Positions 11,075 through 23,275 of a stretch of 64,000 bases of DNA are shown here, piece by piece. Both the position numbers and the translations under genes were made by a program. Numbering within the stretch: the first letter of the stretch is position 1; every line of letters starts with the position of its first letter. The notes under the pieces are model-generated. The model made no database searches and was not told the DNA's origin. It worked only from the letters and a program-made list of their open reading frames with translations. The DNA comes from Bradysia coprophila (Eukaryota; Arthropoda; Insecta; Diptera; Sciaridae). The stretch is from the NCBI RefSeq assembly GCF_014529535.1, contig NC_050736.1, positions 3,782,001 through 3,846,000 of the forward strand, given 5' to 3'.

Positions 11075-11343
11075 CAGTTCATTAACTATAAAATACCATT
11101 TCATTAAATTTCATTTTTTGCGTGTACGGAGCGGAAGCAATGCCATCTGTTATCATTTCTCTGTTAGAAGGCCATTACCATATTATCTGAAGCATGTAAA
11201 ATAAAAAATGTTAAAAATTTATGACTTCACGAAATTCAGTATATTACATGGCTCACCAATAGGATAAACTATGAAAATTGTACTTCTTGTCCAATTACAA
11301 AAAGAGGTAAAATTCCTCAAATAAAACTTTACGTCTCGCTTTT

Positions 11344-11480
11344 GAGACTATTTTTGGGAAAACACTTTCCCGTATTTTCTTCATATTTCCCATATTTTCC
11401 TTAATTTTCCCCAAAAATATTTTTGGAAAAATTAGGAAAATTAGGAAAAGATGGTGAAAGTTTTCACTAAAAATAGTCTC
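11344..11480. repeat. Foldback MITE-like repeat
   Basis: Terminal arms GAGACTATTTTT at 11344 and AAAAATAGTCTC ending at 11480 are inverted and extend to about 25 bp. The interior is rich in TTTTCC and GGAAAA. Confidence 0.6.
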
Positions 11481-12020
11481 TGAGTTTTCTTACAACTGAT
11501 TATCAAAATTGACCTGTCAAGTCAACATATTAATTTCATATTAAGTTCAGGTTAATCAGTCGTCGAAAATCTTGCACAACAATCTAGTTTAGTTACATGT
11601 TATAAAAAAAATCAGAAGGAGGAGTAAATTGTTTTTTGTTGACGCAGGAATCGATCCTTATGTACTGAGTATCATCGATTTTCTTAAGAAACGGAGAGGT
11701 CCTGAAGGAATGACTTGTTGTCCTTGTTGAATGTCCTTTTGTCCTCTAAAAAACTTTATCCTTGATCTTAAGGTAGTCTCTCATCACCGACACGTTTTTC
11801 GCGATAAGACCAATAACAGTTTTTTTTTTAATCTGGAAAGAAAAAGCTTTGAGCTCACTACCTTTCCAGAGAATTTTTGATCGTGATTTGATCATGAGAA
11901 TGTGAAAAGATTTTGCTCCGAGTTTCAAAAAGCCTGGTAGCCTAAAGATTTTACTAGACACTGCCCACTGCCCTTGGTAGACGTGACTAGCACATTGACG
12001 TATAGAATGCAGATCATTAC

Positions 12021-12222
12021 CACGACAGAGTAAAGTTAACCAGGCAGGAGCGCTTGTTTGACTAGGGACCTGAATAATCTAGTAGCCCTACATTTTCTGC
12101 GAATAAAATTTTTCAATTTATGTCAGTGTTCATTTAAGTTCATTTTAATCCAGTGTATTAGGTCCCTTATTTGACGTTTCGAAAATGAACCGCTCCTGCC
12201 TGGTTTATTTTACTCTGCCGTG
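12021..12222. mobile_element. MITE, ~200 bp with ~33-bp TIRs
   Basis: The left terminus CACGACAGAGTAAAGTTAAC plus CAGGCAGGAGCG is inverted at the right end, ending CTGCCGTG at 12222. It is non-coding. A second copy lies at 2531-2715. Confidence 0.75.
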
Positions 12223-12906
12223 CAATTACTCAATGTGTAGGTTGTTGTAATGAATGACTTTCAAAATTACATCTTTTGGTCTGACAATTTTCAAGAAATT
12301 CATGCTAAATCTTCTGCTACATTTCTCTTAAAATGCATTTCGTTTTAAAATCACAAAAGTCAGAGTTCTTTGTTTATTCTTGCCGTGTCGTTGTCGGTAA
12401 CAGATGGATATACCGGATATACCTGTCAGCAACTAGTCTCGCTTTCCATACTGTTTTTTTCACAAAATGCTGAAACTTCGACCAAGTCTGTCCATATTCC
12501 AATCTTCTCTCATATATTCATTTTATAAAAACTAGTTACGGTCAGCATGATGTAAAATCCATTAAAAAATCATTAAAAACAAAGAGATAATGCAACTAAA
12601 TTCTATTTGTGCCACAAACACAAAAATATTATGGAATAAATTTACATTTTGCTTTTAATTGTAATTCTTCTACTTTCAAAGTTGCGATCGAGCCATATTT
12701 GAAATTAAAATATCTTTTTCGTCGACTACACTTTCAATTTCGTTCTTTTCTCCATGGTTTGCATACATATTTCTGCACGATTTGTATTGAACTCTACATT
12801 TATACCTATCTACGCTAACTACCGTGAATTTGTGATTAAATTTTTAATTTTTCATTCTCGTACATTTGTATCAGATCACATGTTCATTTTACTCTGAATT
12901 TCACAG
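12223..12906. other. Intergenic spacer and candidate 5' UTR exon
   Basis: No gene is seen in 12223-12840. A good donor (CACAG then GTGAGT) at 12906/12907 suggests that a non-coding first exon of the next gene ends at 12906. Confidence 0.35.
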
Positions 12907-13031
12907 GTGAGTTAATTGAATCAAAAGTTAATGATTTTGCAAATATGTAGAGTATTGATGGGAAAAGCTTGGCAAAAATGATTGAGTCACTGATGATTTT
13001 GTGAATTTCAATTACATTTCTCTTCCCATAG
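12907..13031 (+). other. Predicted 5' UTR intron of the secreted protein gene
   Basis: The GTGAGT donor at 12907 and TTTCTCTTCCCATAG acceptor ending at 13031 place the ATG three bases into the next exon. This start choice is what gives a normal signal peptide. Confidence 0.5.
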
Positions 13032-13033
13032 AT

Positions 13034-14758
13034 ATGGAAGCAAAAATGCAACTTCTCGTTATAATGCTCTTGTGCTGGTACGGTGTTCGCTGCGAAGATT
13101 TTCTAGACCAATTTAAAGCCGAAATCGATCAACTTCCAAACGATTTAGATACGTTGATTTTGCATATTGAGCGAAATTTGAATCCAAAATCAGAAGAGTC
13201 TACAACAATACAACCAATAAGGCTCTGCGTTCGAACCTCGGAAGAGTATCTAGAATTTTGGAGCATTGCCAATAACTTTGATGAAAACGTTGACAATCCA
13301 TCCGTATCAATAGTTCAATCAACGGAATGCCATGAAAATGACGAAATCGATAAGCTAAAGTTGTGGATTTTGCAAATTAAGAATGATTTCTATGACTTAC
13401 TTAAAGAGCCAGCTTGGTCTAACGCTTACATAGACTTGAAAATATCGTACGAACATAAACTGACTAAATATTCAAAATATATTGATGAGGTCGCTAAGAA
13501 AGTTGTATCTGATAATGGGAAAACATCCATGAGTGCATTGAGAACTGAGTACAAATCGCTGGATGAGAAAATTCGATCTTTTTTCAACAGACTACAAAGT
13601 AAGAAAAGAGAAGAAAACGATAAATCAGCTGTTCTTTGTGCGGCTGAACTCATAGCTAACCGAATTGATAATGCAATAAAGATTTTCAATCACATCGCTG
13701 AAGAACGGCTAGCAAGGTCAATTATATTAAAGGCATACCAAAACGACGACTTATTCCAGAGGTTATTTGACTTCATACAACTATTAGGCGATTCTTCAGC
13801 AACCCAATATGCATATCAAGGACTGTTTATGCGAATGGCTTCCAAAGTTAGTTGGTATCACATGAATTCACTGATCTTTCTGAGCGGCATTGAAAAGCAC
13901 AAAGGGTCGGAGTTCAAGACTATGCGCAGTACTCTTCAAAAAAAGCTGAAACCATTTTTTGAAGCTGGCGACTACGCTGATCTCATTTCTGCTGTTAATA
14001 CTCGAATATCTGGACCTAGTGACTTTGGCCAAGGCATAATGCCTACGTTTGTGCATGGTGCCTACAATAGCGATGTTAAAAATGTCGTTAAAATTTTAGA
14101 CATGACAAACAAGTTCTACTACATGCGACACAAATTATATCTAATTGACTCGTTGATAACAGAAATGACGATCCAAGACCATACCAACAAACCAGAATTT
14201 CTAATGGTTTTATCAGACTTGATGGATTTAAAGACGATCGTCTCTAAAGAATCAAATAAAAACGACAAAAAAATCGTCAGTCAAGTTTATGACAACGTAC
14301 CCAACAATTTACTAGCTTTGCTGAAGTCAAACTTATGCATTCAAAATTCACAGACTGGTGAATACATGTATGCTGCTGCCTCGGATAATGCAGAAACCAC
14401 CAGTTTACGACAAATATTTACTTCAAATCAGATTGACGAAGCCTTTAACTTTGAAGCTGAGTTTCGAGACCGAGGCGGTAGAATTCTTTTGAAGAACATT
14501 CGATTCGGAGGATATTTATACGCAATTGATGATAAGGCAAGTAGACAATTGGTGTTGATGTCAGACGACCCCAAAACTGATAAGCGAGCTGGATTCATAA
14601 TTGAGGCGAAGGATTCTATTTACGTTCGCATCAAGTCCCTTCAATACAACGAGTATCTGTTTGAACCAGTCGGTGAAAAGAAATCATTTGTACAGTTGGG
14701 TAGCGAACCATCGGAAAACGGTTTGTGGAAGTTGGTATCGTGTTCGGATGTTCAATAA
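13034..14758 (+). CDS. Secreted protein with helical body and beta-trefoil-like C-terminus
   Basis: I do not recognise the family. The frame is open from 13001, but an acceptor (TTCTCTTCCCATAG) ends at 13031 and a matching donor lies at 12907. The preferred start is therefore the ATG at 13034 (574 aa). That gives a clear signal peptide (MEAKMQLLVIMLLCWYGVRC, then ED). Residues of about 20-430 are charged and look mainly helical. From about 432 three spaced units follow (TGEYMYAA, FGGYLYAI, YNEYLFEP), about 50 residues apart, as in a beta-trefoil. The product is probably extracellular (hemolymph or saliva); this is inference. The AATAAA at 14754-14759 overlaps the stop codon. Confidence 0.8.
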   Translation: MEAKMQLLVIMLLCWYGVRCEDFLDQFKAEIDQLPNDLDTLILHIERNLNPKSEESTTIQPIRLCVRTSEEYLEFWSIANNFDENVDNPSVSIVQSTECHENDEIDKLKLWILQIKNDFYDLLKEPAWSNAYIDLKISYEHKLTKYSKYIDEVAKKVVSDNGKTSMSALRTEYKSLDEKIRSFFNRLQSKKREENDKSAVLCAAELIANRIDNAIKIFNHIAEERLARSIILKAYQNDDLFQRLFDFIQLLGDSSATQYAYQGLFMRMASKVSWYHMNSLIFLSGIEKHKGSEFKTMRSTLQKKLKPFFEAGDYADLISAVNTRISGPSDFGQGIMPTFVHGAYNSDVKNVVKILDMTNKFYYMRHKLYLIDSLITEMTIQDHTNKPEFLMVLSDLMDLKTIVSKESNKNDKKIVSQVYDNVPNNLLALLKSNLCIQNSQTGEYMYAAASDNAETTSLRQIFTSNQIDEAFNFEAEFRDRGGRILLKNIRFGGYLYAIDDKASRQLVLMSDDPKTDKRAGFIIEAKDSIYVRIKSLQYNEYLFEPVGEKKSFVQLGSEPSENGLWKLVSCSDVQ

Positions 14759-14993
14759 ATTCACTTGCCGAAAAGCATTTTTAGTTCAAGTTTTAGACTT
14801 TTGTTTATTTTCTCATAGGTCCAGATGTACAGACACATTGGGCAAATTGTGTGGCACAGTGTTCAATATCCTAATTTTACACCAGAAGACTATTTTTTTC
14901 AGTATCAGAAGAAGCGGTCAGAAAAACATTTATTTTTCTGTCGCAGCGTAGTCTCTCATCTCCTCTCTCGTTATACATTCAGTTGAGTAGAAT

Positions 14994-17900
14994 TTAATTT
15001 GACGCTAGCGTTCCCGGTCGACGGATTTGTAGTCTTTTACGATTACCCAATAGACCTGGAAAGCAATTTTAAGTATTAGTGGCGAATTAACAGGTCGAAA
15101 ACTTAAATATTTCTACATACCCAAGCCTCGTGGTTGTTCCGACGATGTTTCTGCAACGTCAGTGGTACTGTTTTTCGATTCTTTGCTATTTTCATAATCG
15201 TCAGCTTCTTTAGCATCATTCTGTTCATCTTGAGAGTTGCTAATTTGTCCATCGACTTCTTCTTCCGATGTTGGATCTAAGAACCAAATTCACAATCAGT
15301 TCAATTAAATTTAAGTGACACGACTGTTTCAAGCTTTTGTTTCTATAAACAGCTACGACCTGTAGTTCAGTTACAAATTACCTTGCGTTGTGGATGAGCC
15401 TAATTTGCGTCTAGCGATCAAAGGGTTTACTTTTCGATTAATTGCTACAGCTGGTGCCTTGGTTCGTGCAGTGCTAGCGGCGATTTGAATTCTTGGACGG
15501 TTGCGTAAACGGTTCAATCCTGATTCAGGTGTTGATGATTCCGATAAAGTCACTCCATCGTTACTGTTTGATTCATCATCAGATTTAGTTGATTCACTTT
15601 CGCCAGACGCAGAAGGTCCAACATCGGACTCTGCATTAGCTCCTGGTGATTTTAAATTATTTAGTGCTGGTGTTCGACTGCGTCCAAGTAATCTGTTGGG
15701 TCTACCAACGTTGAATCTGCGAAAAATTCAATTTATTTTCAGAATTCTAAAATTTCTCTTTCTCCGTTTCGATCTCACCGTGACGGTCTGGTGGGTGCTG
15801 CTTTTTCTTCAACTTTATCTTCTGGTCGTTCATCTGTTGAGGGTTGTTCTGCTGTTCCGCTTTCATTTTGTACAGTTGCAGCTGGCTGAGTAGTTGGACG
15901 ACCTCTACCTCTCAATTGGAATGATGGGCGCAAACGCAATGAGGATCGCTGCGTTGTACTAGCAGAATTATCCACTGCGTTTTCATCTGTAGCTTCTGTT
16001 GTTGTTGATCCACGCAAGTTGAATCGGTTTCGGTCTGGTAAAAGCAGTCCTTTAATACAAATTTTTAACAGAAAATTGTGATCAAGTTTTCTTACTTTTA
16101 CCGCGTAGTGATCCTGCATTGGATACAGGTTTGGCCACCTCCTTTGCCGCTTGTTCATCTACTACAGGAGCAACGGTCGTTGTTCGACTAGCTCTGTTTC
16201 CACCGTTAAACGTTGGCCTTGAAAATCGGTTCGGTTTTGGATGACTTTGCTCGACTGGAGCAGCTGGTTCACTACTTTCTGTTGAGCTTGCTTGAGTACG
16301 CAATCGGAAACGGTTTCGTCCGGCTCCAAACGGAGATTTTCGGCCTCCAATCAGTGGTGCTTCAGTTGTGGTCGTAGTTGTAGTTGTTGTAGTAGTAGTT
16401 GTAGTGGTCGTTGTGGTTGGTGCTTCAGTCGTAGTAGTTGTTGTGGTGGGTAAAGTGCTATCAATGGTAGTTAAATCATCGTCTGTGGTTATATCGCTCT
16501 CGGTGACATCAGTCATTAATTCGTCATCACTGGTAGTAACATCTGTGTCAACGTTCGAGTTCTCATTGGCCAAGATTGCGTACAGATCAAAGGCTACCTT
16601 TTCCATAAAAGGAGTTGTTGAATCCACAATTTCGTTGATATCAGTCGACTCATCGACAGTCACTTTTTTCGGAATTTCTTTCACATCTGTAGACTTAGAG
16701 AATTCATTTTCCAAATTTCGTGTGCCTTTCGAACCTTTGTCATCCCGGTTAAAAGTCTGGCTGTCCACTAAGGCGATACCTATTACGAACGAACGAATTA
16801 TATCCAATTGTGCTTAGGATAAATTCATTTATCACTTACTGGGACGTTTGACGCTGATTTTCTTTGTTGTCTCGTCAGAAACAGCTGCAGGCGTAACATT
16901 TCCGCTAGTATTAGCACCATTACCTGCATTTCTTGGCGGAAAACGTGTGATCAACGGTAAACGTTCTTCGCTTACTTCTTCTACAACTGGTATGCTGTGT
17001 CGTTGTTTTCCGCCGCGAGATACCACCTCATTTTGCTCTGGCACTGATGCACTATTGGCAGATCGATCTACTGTAGTGTAACGGCTTTTGTTACCACTAG
17101 GAGATCGGCTAGGCTGTTCTGTTGTACTTGACGTTGGACGTTTTTCATTCTGCAAATCGGAACGAAAATATTACTTCATTACGAGGGTTCCACTTTGAAT
17201 TTTCTATTGATATGGAGATGCAAGTTTATCATATCCTATTGATAATCACGTCTTGCCAAAAATGCAGTTCGAAAGTAGTACTTCCTACCGACAACAATAG
17301 GGAGAAGTCCAAGGAATCACACGACCCTGAATAGTATCCCAATAGTACTTACATTTGCCGAACTTTTCTCGTCATCATCGTAATAATAGTAAACATATTC
17401 ATACTCGTAGTCTACACCGTTGGGACCCTTCTTGATTTGGATGCGAGAAGTCTGAGAAAGAAACCAATTTTTACACGATTTAGTCGTTTTCTCGACAAAT
17501 ACATTGTGCATGGCTATTATATGATATTTACCTGCTTATTTTCGCTACCAGCTTCATCAAGCGAAAATGATTGATCAACCAAACCATTGTTAACCAATTG
17601 AGCCGATGAAGATAGTGGACGAGCGGTAGTGGTCAAAATCGGTTTAAATGTAGTTGGCTGCCAGTCGAGTTCAACTTGTCGCTTTGCCTCGATACTTTTC
17701 TTCACATCCTCGTTGATCAACGCACTCAACACCGGATTCAATTCGGGTCGTTCTTTGGACGACGAAAACTGTTGCGGTAGGTCATAGCTATCAGACAACT
17801 TATTATCTTTGGTTCCGATTCCTTTATCTAAAATATCTTGTGGTATATTGGATTTTTCCTCCTGTGTCAATCGGGGATATAGAGATTATCGACGGGAATG

Positions 17901-20900
17901 TGAATGGGAGTTTTTTCAATTTTACCTGATCAAATAACGATTGTGATTTAACGTCTGTCTGACATGTGGCCAATGTAGACAATGCTAATATTACTCTGAA
18001 AAGAAATTAAAAATCAATCTCAACAAACTTAATATATAGGAAATATTTCCATCGTTCTGAAGGCCGTTCATAAATGAACACTTAGATGCTATCTAGCAAT
18101 TTAGGAGAGTGTTTCATGATGAAACACTTTCGATTAAATATTGCAACTTATCTCTGTAATATAACCCACATTTGATCATTTGATCATCACATCAGATGTA
18201 TGCAAAAGTCACTGACTCAACGTCCAATAAAAAAAAATAATCTTTAACTGACTGATCGATTATGTCGATTGATATGAATATTACAAAATCATATTTTTCA
18301 CCCATTAATTTGAATTCATTAATTGTTTTGCACGCATACACATGGTGTTTGTATTGAACTAGTTTATAGTTTTATGCGACACTTAAATATTTATATTTTG
18401 CATATATCTCGTTGATGACCGCAATATGAGAATGATATAAAAAAGTGATTAAAATTGCTTTTCGAAAAACGTGTTTTTTTTGTGTGGACCTCCTAAAAGA
18501 TAACATATTAATTGAAACAAAGAAGAAAATGTTTCAAATCATCTGTGATTAAGATACTGACCAAATCTCTAACAAGACATTTAATTTATTAGACATTTAA
18601 GTATCAATAAAATATCTTCTAGACATCGACGTCATGTGAGAGTCAAAAAAAAAATTTAATCTAAGCTTTGTTGTGTTGATTGATATCGAGGCGGAAACTA
18701 CGCAAGCAAACTCTTTCCCACCCTGCCTACTTCCACTGCCGTAGTATTTCCTTCTATAGAAAATATCATCTGTCCTAGTATTTGCCAGTATTAACGACCA
18801 AATTGCAGTTTCTATTGCTCCAGTCCAAGCGAAACATCTTCGAACCAAAAAATACAATTTTTGGCAATATCAAATCGACCTCATCAGTACGCATTTAGTA
18901 TTTTCCCAAACTATTAACTTGTTACAGACGGCAAGCATGTGATCAGTATTATTATCGAGTCTATTACTTCCATCGACCAAAGTATTTTTAATCTGTTGAT
19001 TTCAAATCTTGTACTTCACTTCTTTTTAATATGAATTTTACTGTATAAAGGACCATATTACCCAGAGCTTGTCATTATTTTTGTCGTTGTTATCGATAAC
19101 ATGTTAACTTTGCTATCTGAGTAAGAAACACATTGGTTAAAGGCCTAATATTTCAGAAGTTCAATTGATTAGCATTAACCAGCGGCAATAAATACGTATT
19201 TTCCCGTCTTATGTACGCTTATACTGTAAATTTATTTTTGTTTTTGCTTTTGCTCGCTACCACTCATAGGGACTCAATGAAAAATTTAAACAAATCTACT
19301 AAGTTCACTAGGATGCAAGTGAAATGCACCCGAATCCAACAGGTTCAATTTCCGATCAGGCCGAGTTCAACTTTCAATGACTTCACTTTTTCTATGGCAC
19401 ATTTACCATTGAAAAACTATGTAAAAAAACATCGAGAAAATTGAGTCAAGATTTTGTATTAATTTTTTTCCGGTATAAGGAAATGGTATTTGCGAACTTG
19501 AAACACTTACTACTTCGTTTGTAATTACTGCCGCGCCTGATCTAAATATATTACTTGTGGCTGTTTCATAAAATAAATGCTAATTAAGTTGCCGTTTGTA
19601 AATGTGAACTGTTTAACAATGGCTTAATAATTGCAGTCCTTCATGTATTACTTAATATGGTCTTAACTTAACAGTCACTTAAAATCATATTCCGTTCTTT
19701 TGGATGACGAACAGATAAACTAAACAATGGCTGTTAAATACAAATTTTTAGCAACTTCCGGTAGTAACCGTCGGTGTTAAGTGCACTAACGTTTTTAAAG
19801 TTTTCTGGATATTATGCTGATATGTCTTTATAAGTAGTCAACAAAGTACAAACTTAATATAGCCTTGCTAATTGAACTAACCATCAATAGTTCATCCAAT
19901 TAACGAATTATTGATCATTTGATTCGATATTTTATTCGGAGATCTTTAAACTTGATAATTGTCTAAATAAATGCCCGTTCTGTGTTAAGGTCAACAAAAA
20001 TAAAAAAAGCGCCATCGACAAAAAATGCCTTTCACTGATACAAAACATGATTTTTTTCTCGATTAACTTGGTTAATCGTTGCACACTCACAAAAAAATAA
20101 TTAAATAAACCGCATCCAGCCGTCATTCGAAATTACAAAATCAATCGAAAAATACGTTACCAATTCTTTGATCTCTATCATATTTCGCGTTTTATCGGTC
20201 ACCATCTAACATTTTCGTTTGCGCTATTGATACACAATATGCACTCTCGCTGTTTCTCATAGTGTTCAGTTATGATTGATCTTGCCCAATTTTTTTTGTT
20301 TCATTTCTTGAATATCAACGGTTAGGTCATATATAATTTGAATTGGGTCGAAATTAACAGAAACTTTTTTTTAGATTTTATCGCCCGTGAAATCTTAGTT
20401 GTAAAAATAGTCTTTATCTATACACGCAGTTGTGCACGGTCTACATGATTATTTCGTCTATTGACACACCAAATAAATTATTTAGACACAATAAAATGTA
20501 AAATAGGTGCGTACAGAGATGAAGATATGTAAATGTGCATTTTATTAGAATTTATTTATAAATCCAAGTAATTAAATACTTATTACCGAAATTGGAGTCA
20601 AGTACGAGTCAATTTTATGTACATATGTACTGATTTCGGAAAATAAAAGGTGTAGTCGACCTTATGCTAGAAAAAAAAAATTGGCCGAAATAATGACTTG
20701 GTGTAGTTAAGCAGTTCACCCGCATAAAACGAAAGTATAATTTTATGTTACAACTAAGGATTAAGTCTCTGCACTTAATTTAATGTAATTGTTTCCCACC
20801 GCTTTCCAATATTTTTCTTCAAAAATATCAGATTTCTTAACCATCACAAATAATTCTGAGTATCAATTTTAAATACTTAGATATCGAGAGCAGATTAGCT

Positions 20901-22456
20901 ACAGAAGAAAGGAAATCCGAAAAATTTGCACGTTCAAATATTTATAAATAAATCCATTCATTGAGAACAAGAGAGTTGAGATATTAAATGGTATTAAACT
21001 AGCACCTATTATTTCTGGGCGGGGCTGAATGCTTTCGAAACAAAACAATAATTGTTCATTGTTGGCTGATTGATCTAACCTTTTACAGATTTTGTATTTA
21101 CCGAATCTGTTACTTTTTCTTTGAGAGATTGGTGAACAAAATCTTTTACTTCATGAGCTTTAGCTACACTTAGGATAAATAGAAGCACCTTTGTTAGATA
21201 ACAGATGATACCTTTGCCATAGTTTGTTTTTCCTCAAAGGTTTTTAACTCAATTGATGTTATTCGTTCAGCATGATATCTACTTTATACATTACGTAAAT
21301 GATTTAACATTAGTAGTTCATGTGGACACATTGTGGAATGAATAAATAGTATTGGATTGTAATTTTAACTCTTTCCTCGGTCCGTAATCGATTTTTTCTA
21401 TATTTAAAAAGAAAATCTTTCCAACAAAAAGACAACTATCAGATTCATTGTATTGTCGGAATTATTAAGTTTAAAACATAATGGTCCATTATTTTGGAAC
21501 AGGAAAGGTGGGTGGATTAAAATAAATGTTTTCCATCATCGACAGCGAATACGTGAAAGTGTTAATTTATCATAAAAATAGCAAAGTCTCATCGAATGTT
21601 CATCGAATAAAAAAAACAAACAAAAAAAATAATCGAAATGTACAACAAAGTACAAGGATGGGCAATAAAATTAATTGCCATTATTGTGCATTTTTGGGTG
21701 TTATATGAGTTGAATGTCAACTTTGAGGTCTCTATATAGGAATATGCTTTGCGCACGAGTCAAATTACGAGGAAATACCAGACCATAGAAAACCGGTTCA
21801 AACTTGATTTTGATTATTATCTTGTAAGTCTGAGAAATTTTTTTTATTAATTCATTTTTGTAATGAAAATTTCAGAGAAAAACCATTTATTCACTCTCCA
21901 CTTCGATTAGCTTGTACGTTATACTTATTGGTTTTAATATACAGTTCGCAATTTGCTATAATATCCATCCATCTAAATCACCTAAATTGGAATGTTGAAA
22001 CCGAAATACTTAGTAATAAGTTTGTTATGCAAAATGACATTGAATTTTTGGATTTTTAAGACCGGGTTGGTTAATGCAATATGATTATGACGATGACTGT
22101 TATGTCTCGCCAATCATAATTTATGAAAAAAAACAACGATAAATGAACTAATGAACTAAGACGTCCTTCGTGACAAAGCACTGCATAATAAGTGTAATCA
22201 TTGTAACATTCATGATGAGATACGCATCGAGAAAAGGGGGATAGCGCACACAGCATTATTACAAAATTTATACAAAGTTTGAAGCAGTAAATTTATATTC
22301 AGTAATTTTTTGACTAAACAATATCACGTGACAGTATAAATGCCAACGAAAAAATAATTTACTTTCAATGTACACACCCATAAAATCAATCGATTTACAA
22401 TGAAAATGAAGAAAAAAAATAATATTAAAAACTGATACTTACATGAAACACAGCAT
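14994..22456 (-). CDS. Thr-rich secreted matrix-like protein, ten coding exons
   Basis: Exons are 22456-22443, 17995-17926, 17861-17532, 17451-17353, 17149-16840, 16779-16096, 16034-15779, 15716-15382, 15276-15121 and 15055-14994. Phases all agree, giving 771 aa and a TAA stop at 14994. The tiny first exon joins exon 2 to make a clean signal peptide (MLCFIVILALSTLATCQT). Exon 4 encodes YEYEYVYYYYDDDE at about 153-166. Exon 6 holds a long poly-Thr tract broken by EAP at about 390-420, typical of O-glycosylated mucin-like stalks. Basic NRF/NRL units recur (GRNRFRLR, NRNRFNLRG, RPNRLLGR, LNRLRNRP, LLGNRKRL). An extracellular matrix or cuticle-associated role is inferred. At the exon 6/7 junction a second donor at 16101 is also in phase. 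No orthologue was named with confidence. Confidence 0.82.
18001..22441 (-). other. 4.4-kb first intron of the Thr-rich protein gene
   Basis: AT-rich, without conserved coding signal. It contains one plus-strand frame at 19211-19444 that starts like a signal peptide; see its own entry. Confidence 0.5.
19211..19444 (+). CDS. Possible small secreted peptide ORF
   Basis: A 77-aa frame begins MYAYTVNLFLFLLLLATTHR, which resembles a signal peptide, followed by a basic segment with KFTRMQVKC. That loosely resembles secreted insect DUF1091-type proteins, but the match is too short to assign. It lies in an intron of the opposite-strand gene. It could equally be chance or a decayed fragment. Confidence 0.2.
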   Translation: MYAYTVNLFLFLLLLATTHRDSMKNLNKSTKFTRMQVKCTRIQQVQFPIRPSSTFNDFTFSMAHLPLKNYVKKHREN

Positions 22457-22984
22457 CTTTGCACTTTCACTTTCGTGTTTATATATTAAATATCACTTGG
22501 ATTGAGAATGAATTTTTGTCAGTCCCTCTTTTTGAGTATTTATTTATTTTTGAGTGTTTGTTTGTTTAATTTAATTAATTGTTAGCCTTATGATTTATTA
22601 ACGAGACGTTTAAATATTCATTTTCCAAATAGTTTGTTTTTTTCTACTTATTTTTAAAACACTAATTTTTACTGTTTGCTTAACTTGGTAATTACTATCT
22701 CAAGTTCATATTGATGGTTTATGTTCCTTGATGATGGATAATAAAATGGTTATTATTAGTGTTGTTGTCACACGAATTAATTGGCTCAAAATTAGCTCAT
22801 GGTAGATTATTTAAAAAAAAAAATTGTGTTCTGGCTTGTGGGATGTCTGTATACTTCTGGCATTTTCCGTTACATTTGATATCTCGCATCCAGATGAGTA
22901 AAAGAATCCAAGGACTTTAGCCCGAGGTACTTTTACTCATTGTAACACGATATATCAAATTATTTCTCGCGTATCGTACGGAGT

Positions 22985-23275
22985 TTTACTTTAAGAGCGA
23001 GGGAAAGACTTTTCCCTAGTGACGGAAAAGGCATATTCCCTCACTAGTAAAGTATTAAATATTATGCATGTATGACAAAGCGGTCGAGGCTTGCCGAGAC
23101 GGCTTGTCATACGTGCATATTCTTTTTTATCGCATAAGCGAAAACGAGACAACAAGATATGCGAATGACACTTTGACAATTTACAGAAGTATAATGTTTG
23201 TTTATATATCCTAGGTGAATAATTTTTTCGGAGAATCACACCGCGTATGCGATAAAAGAATATATGGAATTTCTG
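22985..23275. repeat. Palindromic repeat family copy (GCGAAAACGAGACA core)
   Basis: It contains GTCGAGGCTTGCCGAGAC, GCATAAGCGAAAACGAGACA and ATGCGATAAAAGAATAT. Inverted arms TGCATGTATGACAA / TTGTCATACGTGCA surround the CG-rich centre. The same strings recur in the large palindrome at 50058-50485, and the core recurs at about 32160. Confidence 0.65.

Larger units (their letters stand above)
9991..11181. mobile_element. Composite foldback element with ~80-bp inverted termini
   Basis: The left terminus (TGGTAAT, then AATGATAACAGATG, then ATGAAATTTAATGAAATGGT) recurs inverted at about 11090-11181. Inside are two further hairpins, at 10101-10337 and 10993-11074. No protein of its own was recognised. 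Confidence 0.7.

Noticed and set aside
13001-13033. Earlier ATG at 13001 for the secreted protein
   Set aside because: It would put eleven extra residues before a good signal peptide, and a strong 3' splice site lies between the two ATGs.
22475-22485. TATA-like ATATATAAA upstream of the Thr-rich gene's first ATG
   Set aside because: It lies only about 20 bases from the ATG, too close for a TATA box with any leader; the surroundings are generally AT-rich.
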